DNA of 56,071 bases from Treponema sp. (lineage in GTDB: Bacteria; Spirochaetota; Spirochaetia; Treponematales; Treponemataceae), in NCBI GenBank assembly GCA_017934745.1, contig JAGBIY010000024.1, positions 1 to 56,071 on the forward strand, read 5' to 3'. Below are positions 17,639 to 25,479 of the stretch, in pieces (the stretch's first letter is position 1; each line of letters starts with the position of its first letter). A program made the translations under genes and the position numbers. The notes under the pieces are model-generated. The model ran no database searches and was not told the DNA's origin. It saw only the letters and a list, made by a program, of their open reading frames with translations.

Positions 17639-20600
17639 TCATCTGATTCTACCGAAGCAGCGCCCGAAAATCTCCATGAATTCCTCGAACGACTCGCCCG
17701 TGAGCGATTTTTCCGCGTAGTCCCTCACGTTCAAGAGCAGCTCGTCCAGACTTGAGCTGGACTCTATCGTCCTGGAAAGCCCGTCGTGGAATCTGCCGCT
17801 GTTCAGCTTGTCGAAATGCGTCCCGCCCCCATTGAATGCCACCGACCTCGTGTCCTGCACTAGCTCCGTCAAAGCGAGCGAAATCTCGGCTCCGTCCCCG
17901 CCCCATTTCGGGTTCGTAAGGAAGTCCGCGTAGTTCTTCGTCATCAGCCACTCGTGCACTCCGCCACCGCCCCTTATGGCGTGGTTCACTGTCTTCTTGA
18001 CCTCCGGGATGGCCATCAGCTCCGAAACCCTCTCCGCATCCCCGTCCGACAGCCTGATGAAGAACTCCTGGAAGCCCTTGCCGAACGACTTCTCCCCGGT
18101 CTTCGCCCTGACCATGGCCCTCAAATTCACTTTCGGATCGGACCGTATCCAGTCCATCTCCTTTTCAGAGAGCCTCACGCCACCTTTCGCGCGAATGGCG
18201 GAGACCCTCTTCCTGAGCCTCCCCGCATCGAGAATCCGCTGCCTGCCGAGAGAGCGGAGCGAGGCCGACGCAGGCGCGCCTCCGAGCCGTCCGACGGTCT
18301 CCAGTCCCGCCCTTCCGTTCGAGGCGATGTACCGGACAGCCCTTCCAAGCTCCCTTGGCTTTCCCTCGACCTTGCCGAGCGCGGAGAAAAGCCCGTCTCC
18401 GTATTCCGACAAAAGCTCCGCGAATATCTTCCTGTCGCTGCGGCCGAGCCTGTCCGCCAAGGAGAAGATTTCGTCGCCCCTCTTCGCGTACGAGGAGAAG
18501 AACGCTCCAGCCTTTCCGTCGAAAAGGGTCACGACCTCCAGCCCCCTCCTTCCGTGCCTGGCGATTATCTCGGCGGTCTCGTCGATGTGCGCGGCGTTGC
18601 TTGCGAGAGTTTCGAGCGCGCCTTCGCCTGCCGAGAAAACGGCCCGAAGAGCCTTTCCCCCGCCGACGGAAGCGACCCTGACTGTCATGTCCCCGCCCTT
18701 CGTCAACGCCGAAACCGCGTTGTCACCGTACTTGAACAGAAGCTCCGCCGCCTCGTCGCCGTACTCCGACACAAGGCGGCGGGCGGTTTTTCCGTATGCG
18801 GCCTCGACAGCCCCCCTGACCAATCCGGCGCCGACCTTCGATCTTCTTGCCGCGTCCGATATCAACCCCGAATCCTTGACGGCCCGCCTTATCCCTGGAT
18901 ACACGTCCGCCGCCTTCGCCGCGTCCGACCCCGCGCGTGCGGCCTTGAAGGCGGAGCTTCCGAACGTCAGAACGACATCTGCCAGGTTCCACGCTTGCTC
19001 CTTGAAGTATTCCCCGCGGATTCTTTCGGCCTCCTCATAGTCACCCATCGCCTCGGCGTCCGAGACCTCCCTCGTCATGGCGCCCGTCCCGACAAGGATC
19101 CCAAGTCCCGATATCGACGCACTCGCTATGTCGGCGATTTTCGAGACGGCGAGCGCGACAGCCGCGGCAGGAGGACACGGGACGGCAGCCACCACGGCTA
19201 CAACGTCGCCGGCTACTGATATCCCCGCGAGCACGAGCTGCGCCGTAGACGCTACGCTCTTTATCGTGCCCTCGTGCTCCTTGTAGAAGTCGTAGGCCGA
19301 GTCGGAAACCGTCCTGTCCGCCGCCCGCCGCCACTTTCCTTCCGAAGTCGGGCTGCCGTCCTCAAGCAGCCCGACGAACTCGTCGCCGTTGGGGAATACG
19401 ACGCTGGCCCTGGTCGGAAAATCTGTCCCGTCCCAGAACCTTGATGTCACGATCGCGAAGCCGCCTTCCACCGGAATGAACAGGGAGCCTCTGCCCTTCA
19501 TGCGTCCCTCACGGAATTCACCGTCGTAGAAGCAGCCGTCCTTTTCCCCGCCGTCACCGAAGTAGAATTTCCCGGTGCCGTCCATCCTTCCGCCTCGGAA
19601 CTCGCCTTCGTAGGAATTGCCGTCGGCGAAGAAGTAGGTGCCGAGCCCCTCCTTCTCGTCGTTCTCGAACCAGCCCTCATACCTGTCGCCGGACGCGAAG
19701 GTGTAGGAGCCGGGACCGTGGAAGTGCCCGTCCATGAAGCCGCCGGAGTACGACTCGCCGCCGGGGAACGACATAGCCCCCTCGCCGTCCTGCAGGTCGT
19801 CTGTCCACTCTCCGAAATACGAAGTCCCGTCGGCCCAGTGGTACTCCCCGTACCCCTCCCTTCTGGAATCGACCCACGAGCCTTCGTACACGTCGCCGTT
19901 GGGGTATTCCATTATTCCGTGCCCGTTCAGCCTGTCCCCGGAGAACTGGCCGGAATAAGAGAGTCCGCCCATCGAGAGCGTTCCGTATCCGCTCCTCTTG
20001 CCGACAGCCCAGTCTCCGGAGTACCTGATGTCCCCCGCGCGAAGCACACCGAATCCGTCGAACGCTCCCCCCCTCCAGCTCCCGGAGTATGTCCAGCCGT
20101 CGGAGAAAACCGCCTCGCCGAAACCGGAGCATTCGTCGTCCTCCCAGTTTCCGCTGTAGGAGACTCCGCCCGACACGAAAGTCCCGAACCCGGACCTCCT
20201 GTTACCCTCGACCTCGCCCGTGTACACGTCGCCGGACGCATATCGAACGACACCCTCGCCCGCTGGATCGAGCGAAGAGTCCACGGGTCCCGTCCACTCG
20301 ACTCCGCCCGGGTACGACACCCTCGCCTTTTCAAGGCAGGGCTTCCCGTCCCGGTACTCGACGCGCCTTGTTATTCCGTTCCCCATCACGGTGAACGTCC
20401 CGTCCTTGACTCCGCCCCTGAACCGCCCGGACAGCGAAAGCCCCCCGTGGTATTCAGTTCCGTCGCCGTCCCGCCTGCCCTTCTTGAACATGCCGGCGAA
20501 GACCATCCGGCCTCCCTCGTACATCTCGCCGAACCCGGAGTACAGACCGGCCTTGAAGCCTCCCTTGTAGACGACCTCGCCGCCGAGCCTGCGTACCGCG

Positions 20601-21007
20601 CGCCCCTCTACCCTTCCCCTTCGGAATTCCCCGGCGTATGTGCTTCCGCCGGACTTGACCAGGACGCCCGTCCCGTCGGGAACGAGCGACGTTCCTTTTC
20701 CGCGCCCCTCTCCCGCGTACATGTCGCCGCTTCCGTTCAGCTCCGAGAAGTCGCCCTCGCGCGCTCCGAAGACGAGGACGCACCGCCTTGTCTCGACCTT
20801 CCGCCCGCCGTCGTAGATGTGCAGGCTTCCGACACCGTCGGCGAACCCGTCGACGCATCCCCCGCTCCACGAGAATCCGCGGGGGTCGTCTGTCCAGACC
20901 CTGGCGCGTCCGTCTTCCGACATCCTCCAGGAATGCTCGGCGGGCGCGAGCTGCAACGGGATGACCGCCGCCAGGACAGCCGCCGCGAACCGCAAAAAAC
21001 GCCTCAT
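17639..21007 (-). CDS. Large MORN-repeat protein with uncharacterised C-terminal half
   Basis: A 1122-residue exported protein. Signal peptide residues 1-24 (RRFLRFAAAVLAAVIPLQLA). Residues about 45-555 hold some 17 MORN-type repeats (patterns such as YSGSW..G..DGFG, YEGEF..G). Around 581-640 there is a small-residue hydrophobic stretch (VLAGISVAGDVVAVVAAVP), then a long helical region with loose repeats of the type YGDEAAELLFKYGD and ARHGRRGLEVV, and a distinct last 135 residues containing HEWLM, GGTHFD and SGRFHDGLS. The overlap ATGA with the upstream lipoprotein fixes the start. Layout (repeats, hydrophobic pre-domain, compact C-terminus) resembles polymorphic toxins, but this is inference. 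Confidence 0.8.
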   Translation of the reverse strand: MRRFLRFAAAVLAAVIPLQLAPAEHSWRMSEDGRARVWTDDPRGFSWSGGCVDGFADGVGSLHIYDGGRKVETRRCVLVFGAREGDFSELNGSGDMYAGEGRGKGTSLVPDGTGVLVKSGGSTYAGEFRRGRVEGRAVRRLGGEVVYKGGFKAGLYSGFGEMYEGGRMVFAGMFKKGRRDGDGTEYHGGLSLSGRFRGGVKDGTFTVMGNGITRRVEYRDGKPCLEKARVSYPGGVEWTGPVDSSLDPAGEGVVRYASGDVYTGEVEGNRRSGFGTFVSGGVSYSGNWEDDECSGFGEAVFSDGWTYSGSWRGGAFDGFGVLRAGDIRYSGDWAVGKRSGYGTLSMGGLSYSGQFSGDRLNGHGIMEYPNGDVYEGSWVDSRREGYGEYHWADGTSYFGEWTDDLQDGEGAMSFPGGESYSGGFMDGHFHGPGSYTFASGDRYEGWFENDEKEGLGTYFFADGNSYEGEFRGGRMDGTGKFYFGDGGEKDGCFYDGEFREGRMKGRGSLFIPVEGGFAIVTSRFWDGTDFPTRASVVFPNGDEFVGLLEDGSPTSEGKWRRAADRTVSDSAYDFYKEHEGTIKSVASTAQLVLAGISVAGDVVAVVAAVPCPPAAAVALAVSKIADIASASISGLGILVGTGAMTREVSDAEAMGDYEEAERIRGEYFKEQAWNLADVVLTFGSSAFKAARAGSDAAKAADVYPGIRRAVKDSGLISDAARRSKVGAGLVRGAVEAAYGKTARRLVSEYGDEAAELLFKYGDNAVSALTKGGDMTVRVASVGGGKALRAVFSAGEGALETLASNAAHIDETAEIIARHGRRGLEVVTLFDGKAGAFFSSYAKRGDEIFSLADRLGRSDRKIFAELLSEYGDGLFSALGKVEGKPRELGRAVRYIASNGRAGLETVGRLGGAPASASLRSLGRQRILDAGRLRKRVSAIRAKGGVRLSEKEMDWIRSDPKVNLRAMVRAKTGEKSFGKGFQEFFIRLSDGDAERVSELMAIPEVKKTVNHAIRGGGGVHEWLMTKNYADFLTNPKWGGDGAEISLALTELVQDTRSVAFNGGGTHFDKLNSGRFHDGLSRTIESSSSLDELLLNVRDYAEKSLTGESFEEFMEIFGRCFGRIR

Positions 21008-21237
21008 CGTGCGCCAGCCTCTGCCGGAGTACCACCCCTTCTGGCCGCCTCCGCCTCGCCCAAAGCCCCCTCTCCGCTGTCGGGACGGGATATGTCCGTC
21101 GACCGGCCTCCCCGCCACAAGCCGCTACCGACCTCGACCTGCCCGACACTCTCGACTTCAGGCTCTGCGGCCGGTGTGTACGTGGCGCACGACGCCAATG
21201 CAAAAAGCGGACAAGCCAAAAAAAGATATTTCGTCAT
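21004..21237 (-). CDS. Small lipoprotein translationally coupled to the MORN protein
   Basis: A 77-residue protein with a signal peptide and lipobox ALASC (Cys17), then a Pro/Glu/Gly/Ala-rich, probably unstructured tail. GGAGG lies 8 bases before the ATG at 21237. Its stop overlaps the start of the MORN gene (ATGA), so the two are translated together. No family is recognised; it could anchor or chaperone the MORN protein, or immunise against it if that protein is a toxin. The last point is speculation. Confidence 0.7.
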   Translation of the reverse strand: MTKYLFLACPLFALASCATYTPAAEPEVESVGQVEVGSGLWRGGRSTDISRPDSGEGALGEAEAARRGGTPAEAGAR

Positions 21238-21293
21238 GGGTGTTTCCTCCGAACGGCAAAAAAAAACCGCCTCGAAAATGAGACGGCAACACA

Positions 21294-21367
21294 TGGAGAA
21301 TAGGGGGTTCGAACCCCTGACCCTCGGCTTGCAAAGCCGATGCTCTAGCCAGCTGAGCTAATTCCCC
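21294..21367 (-). tRNA. tRNA-Ala (anticodon UGC)
   Basis: On the minus strand a full cloverleaf is visible: acceptor GGGGAAT paired with ATTCTCC including the G3-U70 wobble that identifies tRNA-Ala, D arm GCTC/GAGC, anticodon loop TTTGCAA flanked by TCGGC/GCCGA giving anticodon TGC, and a T arm with GGTTCGAAC. The discriminator is A and the CCA end is not encoded (TGT follows). Confidence 0.98.
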
Positions 21368-21383
21368 GTCAGGAATGGGTAGA

Positions 21384-21412
21384 ATCCTATCCATTCCTTG
21401 GAAAAAAGTCAA
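21384..21412 (-). promoter_or_regulatory. Promoter of tRNA-Ala
   Basis: Minus-strand TTGACT (21407-21412) and TAGGAT (21384-21389) with a 17-base spacer, about 17 bases upstream of the mature tRNA 5' end. A 12-bp inverted repeat (21371-21382 with 21387-21398, one G-T wobble) overlaps the -10. Confidence 0.6.
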
Positions 21413-21424
21413 GCACGGGCGGAA

Positions 21425-21718
21425 TTATTTTCCGTTGAGCTTGTCCTTGAGGGCTTTTCCCGCCTTGAATTTCGGAGACTTCGAAGCAGGGATCGTGATT
21501 GTCTGCTTCGTGGCAGGATTGTGTCCAGTGCGCTCGGCCCTCTCGACGACAGTGAACGTTCCGAAGCCGATGAGCTGGATGTCCTCGCCCTTCACGAGCG
21601 AATCCTCGACGGTAGCCATGAAAGACTTGAGGAACGACTCTGCCTGCTTTTTCGTGATTTCGACACCTTCGTTCGAGCTTTTCTCCACGATGGCTGTGAT
21701 CAATTCTGACTTGTTCAT
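21425..21718 (-). CDS. hup: HU-family DNA-binding protein
   Basis: A 97-residue nucleoid protein that binds and bends DNA as a dimer. It has the full family pattern: MNKSELITAIVEKS helices, the core LIGFGTFTVVERAERTGHNP leading into the DNA-binding arm (NPATKQTITIPA), and the closing strand SPKFKAGKALKDKL. GGGAGA lies about 7 bases upstream of the ATG. It is between tRNA-Ala and the WYL regulator on the same strand. HU and relatives often assist initiation at iteron origins, which may matter here because the origin is 1.2 kb away. It could equally be the general HU of the cell. Confidence 0.95.
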   Translation of the reverse strand: MNKSELITAIVEKSSNEGVEITKKQAESFLKSFMATVEDSLVKGEDIQLIGFGTFTVVERAERTGHNPATKQTITIPASKSPKFKAGKALKDKLNGK

Positions 21719-21849
21719 TTTTGGTTCTCCCTAATTTTTAAGTGTTATGACGCCGATGACTCGGTACAGTCGGAGTAACAACGACTTTTTTTGAATCTTA
21801 TAATAACAATCGCAGTTTGTGAAGCCTTGGAAAAATGGCTCGGCCTTTT

Positions 21850-22875
21850 TCACGTCCGCAGGTTGTCTGCCATCACGGAGACGCTCGCGCGCCACTTCTC
21901 GACAAGCTCGTCAGGAGCCTCCGGAACGGCGTCCCCTCCCCAGCCGAGTATCCACGTCAGTATCGGCCCGCCGTTAGCGGACCCGTCCGCCGGGAACTGG
22001 GTGGTGGTGAACGAAAGCCTCGTCCATCCTCCGCCGGCATCCTCCACCGACTGCCCGTCCCCCCATGTCCTGTCCCTCGCGTAGACCGCCGCGTACCCCC
22101 TGAGGCGGACGCGCACCTCGCAGGTTTCCCCGGAGACGAACGTTCCGAAGAAACCGGGAGTCACGAGCCTGAAGTCGAAATCGTCGGGAAGGGAGAATTC
22201 CCTCTCCTTGTCCGACTTGAACCTGACGTCCTCCATCAGGTGAAGGGAGTAGAGCCTCTTCGTCCCGCTCCCGTAGTCGTGGCTCCACAGATTCCAGCTG
22301 CCCTTGCTGAATATGAGCTGGTATGGGGCCACCGTCCTCTCCTTCGACCTGTACCTGAATTTGAGTATCCTGTCCTTCATGACCGCGTCCTCGACTGTCT
22401 TCCATGTGCGCGGGGGAATCTCCACGCAGGGGTTCCCGATGAATATTATGCGCTCCTTCGCGTCCAGGCCGAATTTCATCGCCCCCTTGGAGTCAACTGT
22501 CGGAGCCTCCGTCCCAAGCTCCTTGAAGACCTCCATCGCCTCGTCGTACACGGGAGTCCCCCTCACGCTTTCGAGAAGCCTCATCATGAGCTGGGCGGAC
22601 TTTATCCTGTCCCCGCTGCTGAACATGGCAGGGACCCTGAACGTCGGAGCCGTGTATATGTAGCCCTTCCGCCTCTTCCCCGTGGGCCCCTTCCTGTCCA
22701 CGTAGTCGAGAGGAGCGTGGAATTTCTCCTCGAGGTCCTTCATGTCCCTCCAGACCGTCGTCCTGTCCACCCCTCCGTCCTCCCTCCTGAGAGCGTCGAG
22801 TATGTCCGTCTGGCTCGGCGCGTTCCCCGAGGAAATCATCTTGTCTATGAAGAGTATGCGTTCGTATTTGTCCAT
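21850..22875 (-). CDS. WYL-domain transcriptional regulator
   Basis: A 341-residue regulator: an N-terminal winged helix-turn-helix (about residues 1-75, with TTVWRDMKDLEEKF as the recognition part), a WYL domain around 155-235 (PYQLIFSKGSWNLWSHDY, where the signature reads WNL instead of WYL), and a WCX-like C-terminal domain. Such proteins sense nucleic-acid or nucleotide ligands and often control defence or DNA-damage genes. GAAGG precedes the ATG at 22875. It lies directly beside the iteron array, reading away from it, and may regulate the replicon or nearby genes. The target is unknown. Confidence 0.85.
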   Translation of the reverse strand: MDKYERILFIDKMISSGNAPSQTDILDALRREDGGVDRTTVWRDMKDLEEKFHAPLDYVDRKGPTGKRRKGYIYTAPTFRVPAMFSSGDRIKSAQLMMRLLESVRGTPVYDEAMEVFKELGTEAPTVDSKGAMKFGLDAKERIIFIGNPCVEIPPRTWKTVEDAVMKDRILKFRYRSKERTVAPYQLIFSKGSWNLWSHDYGSGTKRLYSLHLMEDVRFKSDKEREFSLPDDFDFRLVTPGFFGTFVSGETCEVRVRLRGYAAVYARDRTWGDGQSVEDAGGGWTRLSFTTTQFPADGSANGGPILTWILGWGGDAVPEAPDELVEKWRASVSVMADNLRT

Positions 22876-22950
22876 TCTGGGCCTTCTGGAAAAGAGAGTC
22901 TTGAGGCCATTCTACGTTTTTGGACTGTTTTTTCACAGACCCCTTTTCCG

Positions 22951-23014
22951 CCGACTTTTTACGTTGATTGGAAACGCCTTTGGGGGGCGGAAGTTCGTCA
23001 ACGTAAAAAGTCGG
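22951..23014. repeat. Inverted pair of iterons
   Basis: One iteron in reverse orientation (22951-22966) and one forward (22999-23014), both exact matches to CAACGTAAAAAGTCGG, face each other across 32 bases. Inverted iterons near rep often serve autoregulation or origin handcuffing; here they are next to the WYL gene instead. Confidence 0.85.
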
Positions 23015-23177
23015 TGTCTTTTTTGAAAAAGCGCACTTTTTGCCGGGAAATTCTCCGGCAAAGGTCGGGCCGTCGCGGAGCGTAGGCGACGACCTTGCTT
23101 GATTATCTATTGATAATCTATTGGGATTTTGGAGGTGCCTCGAAGCCGTACTGGGAGCGTCTCGGCGAAATAGCTAT

Positions 23178-23235
23178 CAACGTAGAAAGTCGGGATTTCA
23201 ACGTAAAAGGTCGGGATTTCAACGTAAAAAGTCGG
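23178..23235 (+). repeat. Three tandem iterons at 21-bp pitch
   Basis: Three 16-bp copies (CAACGTAGAAAGTCGG, CAACGTAAAAGGTCGG, CAACGTAAAAAGTCGG) start at 23178, 23199 and 23220, separated by the 5-base spacer GATTT. They are the likely Rep binding sites. Confidence 0.9.
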
Positions 23236-23261
23236 CGGAATTTTTAAAAAGTGGCGTTTTT

Positions 23262-24329
23262 TCATTGTCCGTCCTGTTCGTCCGCGCATCCGGGAAGGGA
23301 GGTTTTTCTGTTCGATATGTCCCTGTATTTTTCGAGGTAGTCCTCTCCGAAGTGGACCGTTATGAAGCCGGACTCTATCCAGTCGTGGGGGGAGAGGCTC
23401 TCGTCGCACACCGTCTCTATGCGGAAGCCCGATTCGTCCCTCTCCCTGTCGTTCAGCTCACTGATGGCGTCCTTTATCGGCTTCTTGATGTCGCGCCCGG
23501 GGTTCGCGGTCGTCTCCGGGAGCGCGAGCCTCTGCTGTATCACCTTGAAGCTTATGTTGAACTGGCCGGTCCTGGCTATCTCGCGGCAGTTTATTCGGGC
23601 GAGGTAGAATATCGCCTCCGTGAGGTCGTAGCACCTGTTCGAGAGCTTGTAGCTGTAGTTCGGCATTATCTCGTACTGGGAGATTATGAAGTTCCAGTTG
23701 TTCTCGGTCTCCAGCTGCACGCGGCAGGTGTTGTTGTCGATGAACGCCTTCCTGAACATGTGCCCCAGCGCCCACTGGTAGTTCGTCTGCCTGTTCCCCC
23801 TGCCCTCCGTCCTGGAGCCTTCGACAAGTATGGTCATGAGCGACTTCATGCCTATCTTGAATCCCTTCCTCGCCGAGTCCAGGCTTCCGTACAGCTCCTC
23901 GTCCACCAGCTCCTGCAGCGGGAACTCGACGTAGTCCCTCCTGAGCGTCCTGTTGCTGAACGCCTGCTGGTTTATCTTCGTGGCGATGAAGCGGAAGAGC
24001 TTTTTCGCCGGCTGGGGGAGCCCCTTCTCTATGTCGGAGAACCGGAACGTTATCTCGGTCGTGTAGTCCTCCGTCATCTGCTTTATCTTTATGCTGGAGT
24101 TGTCGGCCGCCTGGAACAGCTCTATCTGCTTCCTGGCGTTGTGGCTGATGTCCTTCTGCCTGTCCGCCAGGAGCGTGAGGTTCTTCGAGTTCGATATGCT
24201 CTTCTGCAGCAGGTCTATCGTCGGGCTGCTCGGCGTGTCGAAGTACGGAGCGGCCTCCGGAATCATCATGCCGGCCGGGACCGATATGTTGCTCTGTATC
24301 TCGACAGACGATTTCATGTCCTTGCTCAT
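23262..24329 (-). CDS. rep: Plasmid-type replication initiator (RepB/Rep_3-like)
   Basis: A 355-residue protein predicted to bind the iterons immediately downstream and start replication. The central part has the look of paired winged-helix Rep domains (FRFSDIEKGLPQPAKKLFRFIATKIN, then ARKGFKIGMKSLMTILVEG and the later YDLTEAIFYLARINCREI), followed by a charged C-terminus. The ATG at 24329 overlaps the previous stop (ATGA) and is preceded by a run of GGAGGAG. It is the last gene of the parA operon, so copy control and partition are linked. The family is inferred from overall pattern and from the adjacent iterons; exact class not certain. Confidence 0.8.
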   Translation of the reverse strand: MSKDMKSSVEIQSNISVPAGMMIPEAAPYFDTPSSPTIDLLQKSISNSKNLTLLADRQKDISHNARKQIELFQAADNSSIKIKQMTEDYTTEITFRFSDIEKGLPQPAKKLFRFIATKINQQAFSNRTLRRDYVEFPLQELVDEELYGSLDSARKGFKIGMKSLMTILVEGSRTEGRGNRQTNYQWALGHMFRKAFIDNNTCRVQLETENNWNFIISQYEIMPNYSYKLSNRCYDLTEAIFYLARINCREIARTGQFNISFKVIQQRLALPETTANPGRDIKKPIKDAISELNDRERDESGFRIETVCDESLSPHDWIESGFITVHFGEDYLEKYRDISNRKTSLPGCADEQDGQ

Positions 24330-25165
24330 CTTCTCCTCCTCCTCGCGGCTCTCCGCTCTTTCGCCTCCTCCGCGCACAGCCTCGTTATCTCGGCCCTCAG
24401 CCCTGATATCCGCTGCGCCCTGTCGGAGGCCTCTCCCCCCGCGTCGAACTCGAATCCGTCCGCGCTCGCTCCGTACGTGTCCGCGTCCTCTATCGGCTCG
24501 TATACCTTCCTGAGCCTCTTCTCCTGAAGCCTGCCCTTCGTCCCGGCCGCCGCCGCGAATTCCCGGTTCAGCTCCTCCAGGCTCGCCTTGAATTCGTCCG
24601 TGTCGAACAGCGCGCCGTCCATGAACGAGCCTGTCCCGAACGCCTCGAAGAGTTTCCGCAGGACCTTGTTCGACACGTTGAAGTATGTCAGCGCGTCCTC
24701 CATGAACCCGCCCGCCGCCTCCATCTCCGCCCGGATGCGCCCGTTGCGCTCCGAGAGGAGCGTTTCCGGGGTCAGCAGCATCCCCCCGGCATCCGCGCGG
24801 ACCTCCTTCGGAAGCCTGCCGAGAGCCTTCTCCGAGCGCGCCATCTCCTGGAATCTGGGAAGGAGCGTGTAGTAGAAGTGGTAGAACTGCTGCTTGAAAG
24901 TCTGGTCCTCCTTCGCGACGTCCATGACGAGGTTGTGGATTTCCATGTAGACGCAGAATTCCTGGTACTCCTTAGGCCGCTCCACGAGGCTCTTGACGAT
25001 TCTGTCGAACGATTTCTGCGTGAACGGCAGCCTGCGCTTCTCGCCTCCTACCGAATTCGCTATGTCGTTGGCCGTGGAGTGCAGGAAAAGAAGTCCCGCG
25101 TCCGTCCCGCTCCATGTCCTCTGCGCCATTATCTCCTCGACCGTCTTGGCTGTCTTTCCGTCCAT
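24326..25165 (-). CDS. Unknown protein of the parA-rep operon
   Basis: A 279-residue, mostly helical, charged protein (MDGKTAKTVEEIMAQRTW... ending in a run of Arg). No transmembrane segment or signal peptide. GGAGG five bases before the ATG at 25165 favours this start; an ATG at 25201 overlapping the previous stop (ATGA) is an alternative. It overlaps rep by ATGA. The Arg-rich end (RRAARRRRR) suggests nucleic-acid contact. No family is recognised; position between partition and replication genes suggests a role in replicon maintenance. Confidence 0.8.
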   Translation of the reverse strand: MDGKTAKTVEEIMAQRTWSGTDAGLLFLHSTANDIANSVGGEKRRLPFTQKSFDRIVKSLVERPKEYQEFCVYMEIHNLVMDVAKEDQTFKQQFYHFYYTLLPRFQEMARSEKALGRLPKEVRADAGGMLLTPETLLSERNGRIRAEMEAAGGFMEDALTYFNVSNKVLRKLFEAFGTGSFMDGALFDTDEFKASLEELNREFAAAAGTKGRLQEKRLRKVYEPIEDADTYGASADGFEFDAGGEASDRAQRISGLRAEITRLCAEEAKERRAARRRRR

Positions 25166-25197
25166 TCTCTTTCCTCCGCCGTCCGCTTCCTCTCCCG

Positions 25198-25476
25198 TCA
25201 TTTGCGCTCGTAGACTCCGCTGGAGGTTATCACGAGCCTGTCCTCCTCGCACTGCCTGACGAGGTAGTCGACGCTCGTCTCTATGAGCTGCCTGAGCGTC
25301 ATCCTCTTCTTGAGGCAGAATTCCTTGTACCGCGCGAGGTCGCTCGTCCTGAATTTCGCGAGGTACGCGCTGACTTTCTCGGTCTCCTCCTCCCGCTCGC
25401 TCTCCGCTCTCTCCTCTTCCCGCTTCGCCTCCAGGTTCCTGGTGTCGAACTTCAGGTCGCTTTTCTTTATCGGCAT
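25198..25476 (-). CDS. Small putative partition protein, ribbon-helix-helix-like
   Basis: A 92-residue protein directly after parA (3 bases between). The first half is highly charged and probably disordered or coiled (KREEERAESEREEETEK). The second half reads as strand-helix-helix (KFRTSDLARYKEFC...MTLRQLIETSVDYLV), as in ribbon-helix-helix DNA-binding proteins. Small proteins of this kind act as the centromere-binding partner of ParA in type Ib partition systems, with a flexible N-terminus that stimulates the ATPase. The assignment rests on pattern and position; it would bind the repeated AT-rich region upstream of parA. AGGAG precedes the ATG. Confidence 0.75.
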   Translation of the reverse strand: MPIKKSDLKFDTRNLEAKREEERAESEREEETEKVSAYLAKFRTSDLARYKEFCLKKRMTLRQLIETSVDYLVRQCEEDRLVITSSGVYERK

Positions 25477-25479
25477 GTC

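Larger units (their letters stand above)
22876..23261. other. Iteron-type replication origin
   Basis: Gene-free 386 bp directly downstream of rep. It contains five copies of CAACGTAAAAAGTCGG or close variants (22951-22966 inverted, 22999-23014, 23178-23193, 23199-23214, 23220-23235). The last three are direct repeats at a strict 21-bp pitch, two helical turns. Between the groups are an 8-bp hairpin (23039-23062), a GC-rich inverted repeat (AAGGTCG...CGACCTT, about 23061-23096) and an AT-rich dyad GATTATC-TATT-GATAATC (23101-23118) that could be the unwinding site. Iterons beside a rep gene are the hallmark of theta-replicating plasmids. Confidence 0.85.

Noticed and set aside
17954..19219. 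Long plus-strand open frames opposite the MORN gene
   Set aside because: They are Arg/Pro/Ser-rich shadows caused by GC-biased codons of the MORN gene; no ribosome-binding site or domain.
19718..21361. 547-codon plus-strand frame running into the tRNA
   Set aside because: It crosses the tRNA gene and mirrors the MORN repeats; composition is that of an antisense shadow.
21371..21398. Terminator of hup
   Set aside because: The stem has no following T-tract on the minus strand and overlaps the tRNA promoter.
23178..23235. Direct repeats as a mini CRISPR array
   Set aside because: Spacers are the same 5 bases each time and the pitch is 21 bp; this is an iteron array next to rep.
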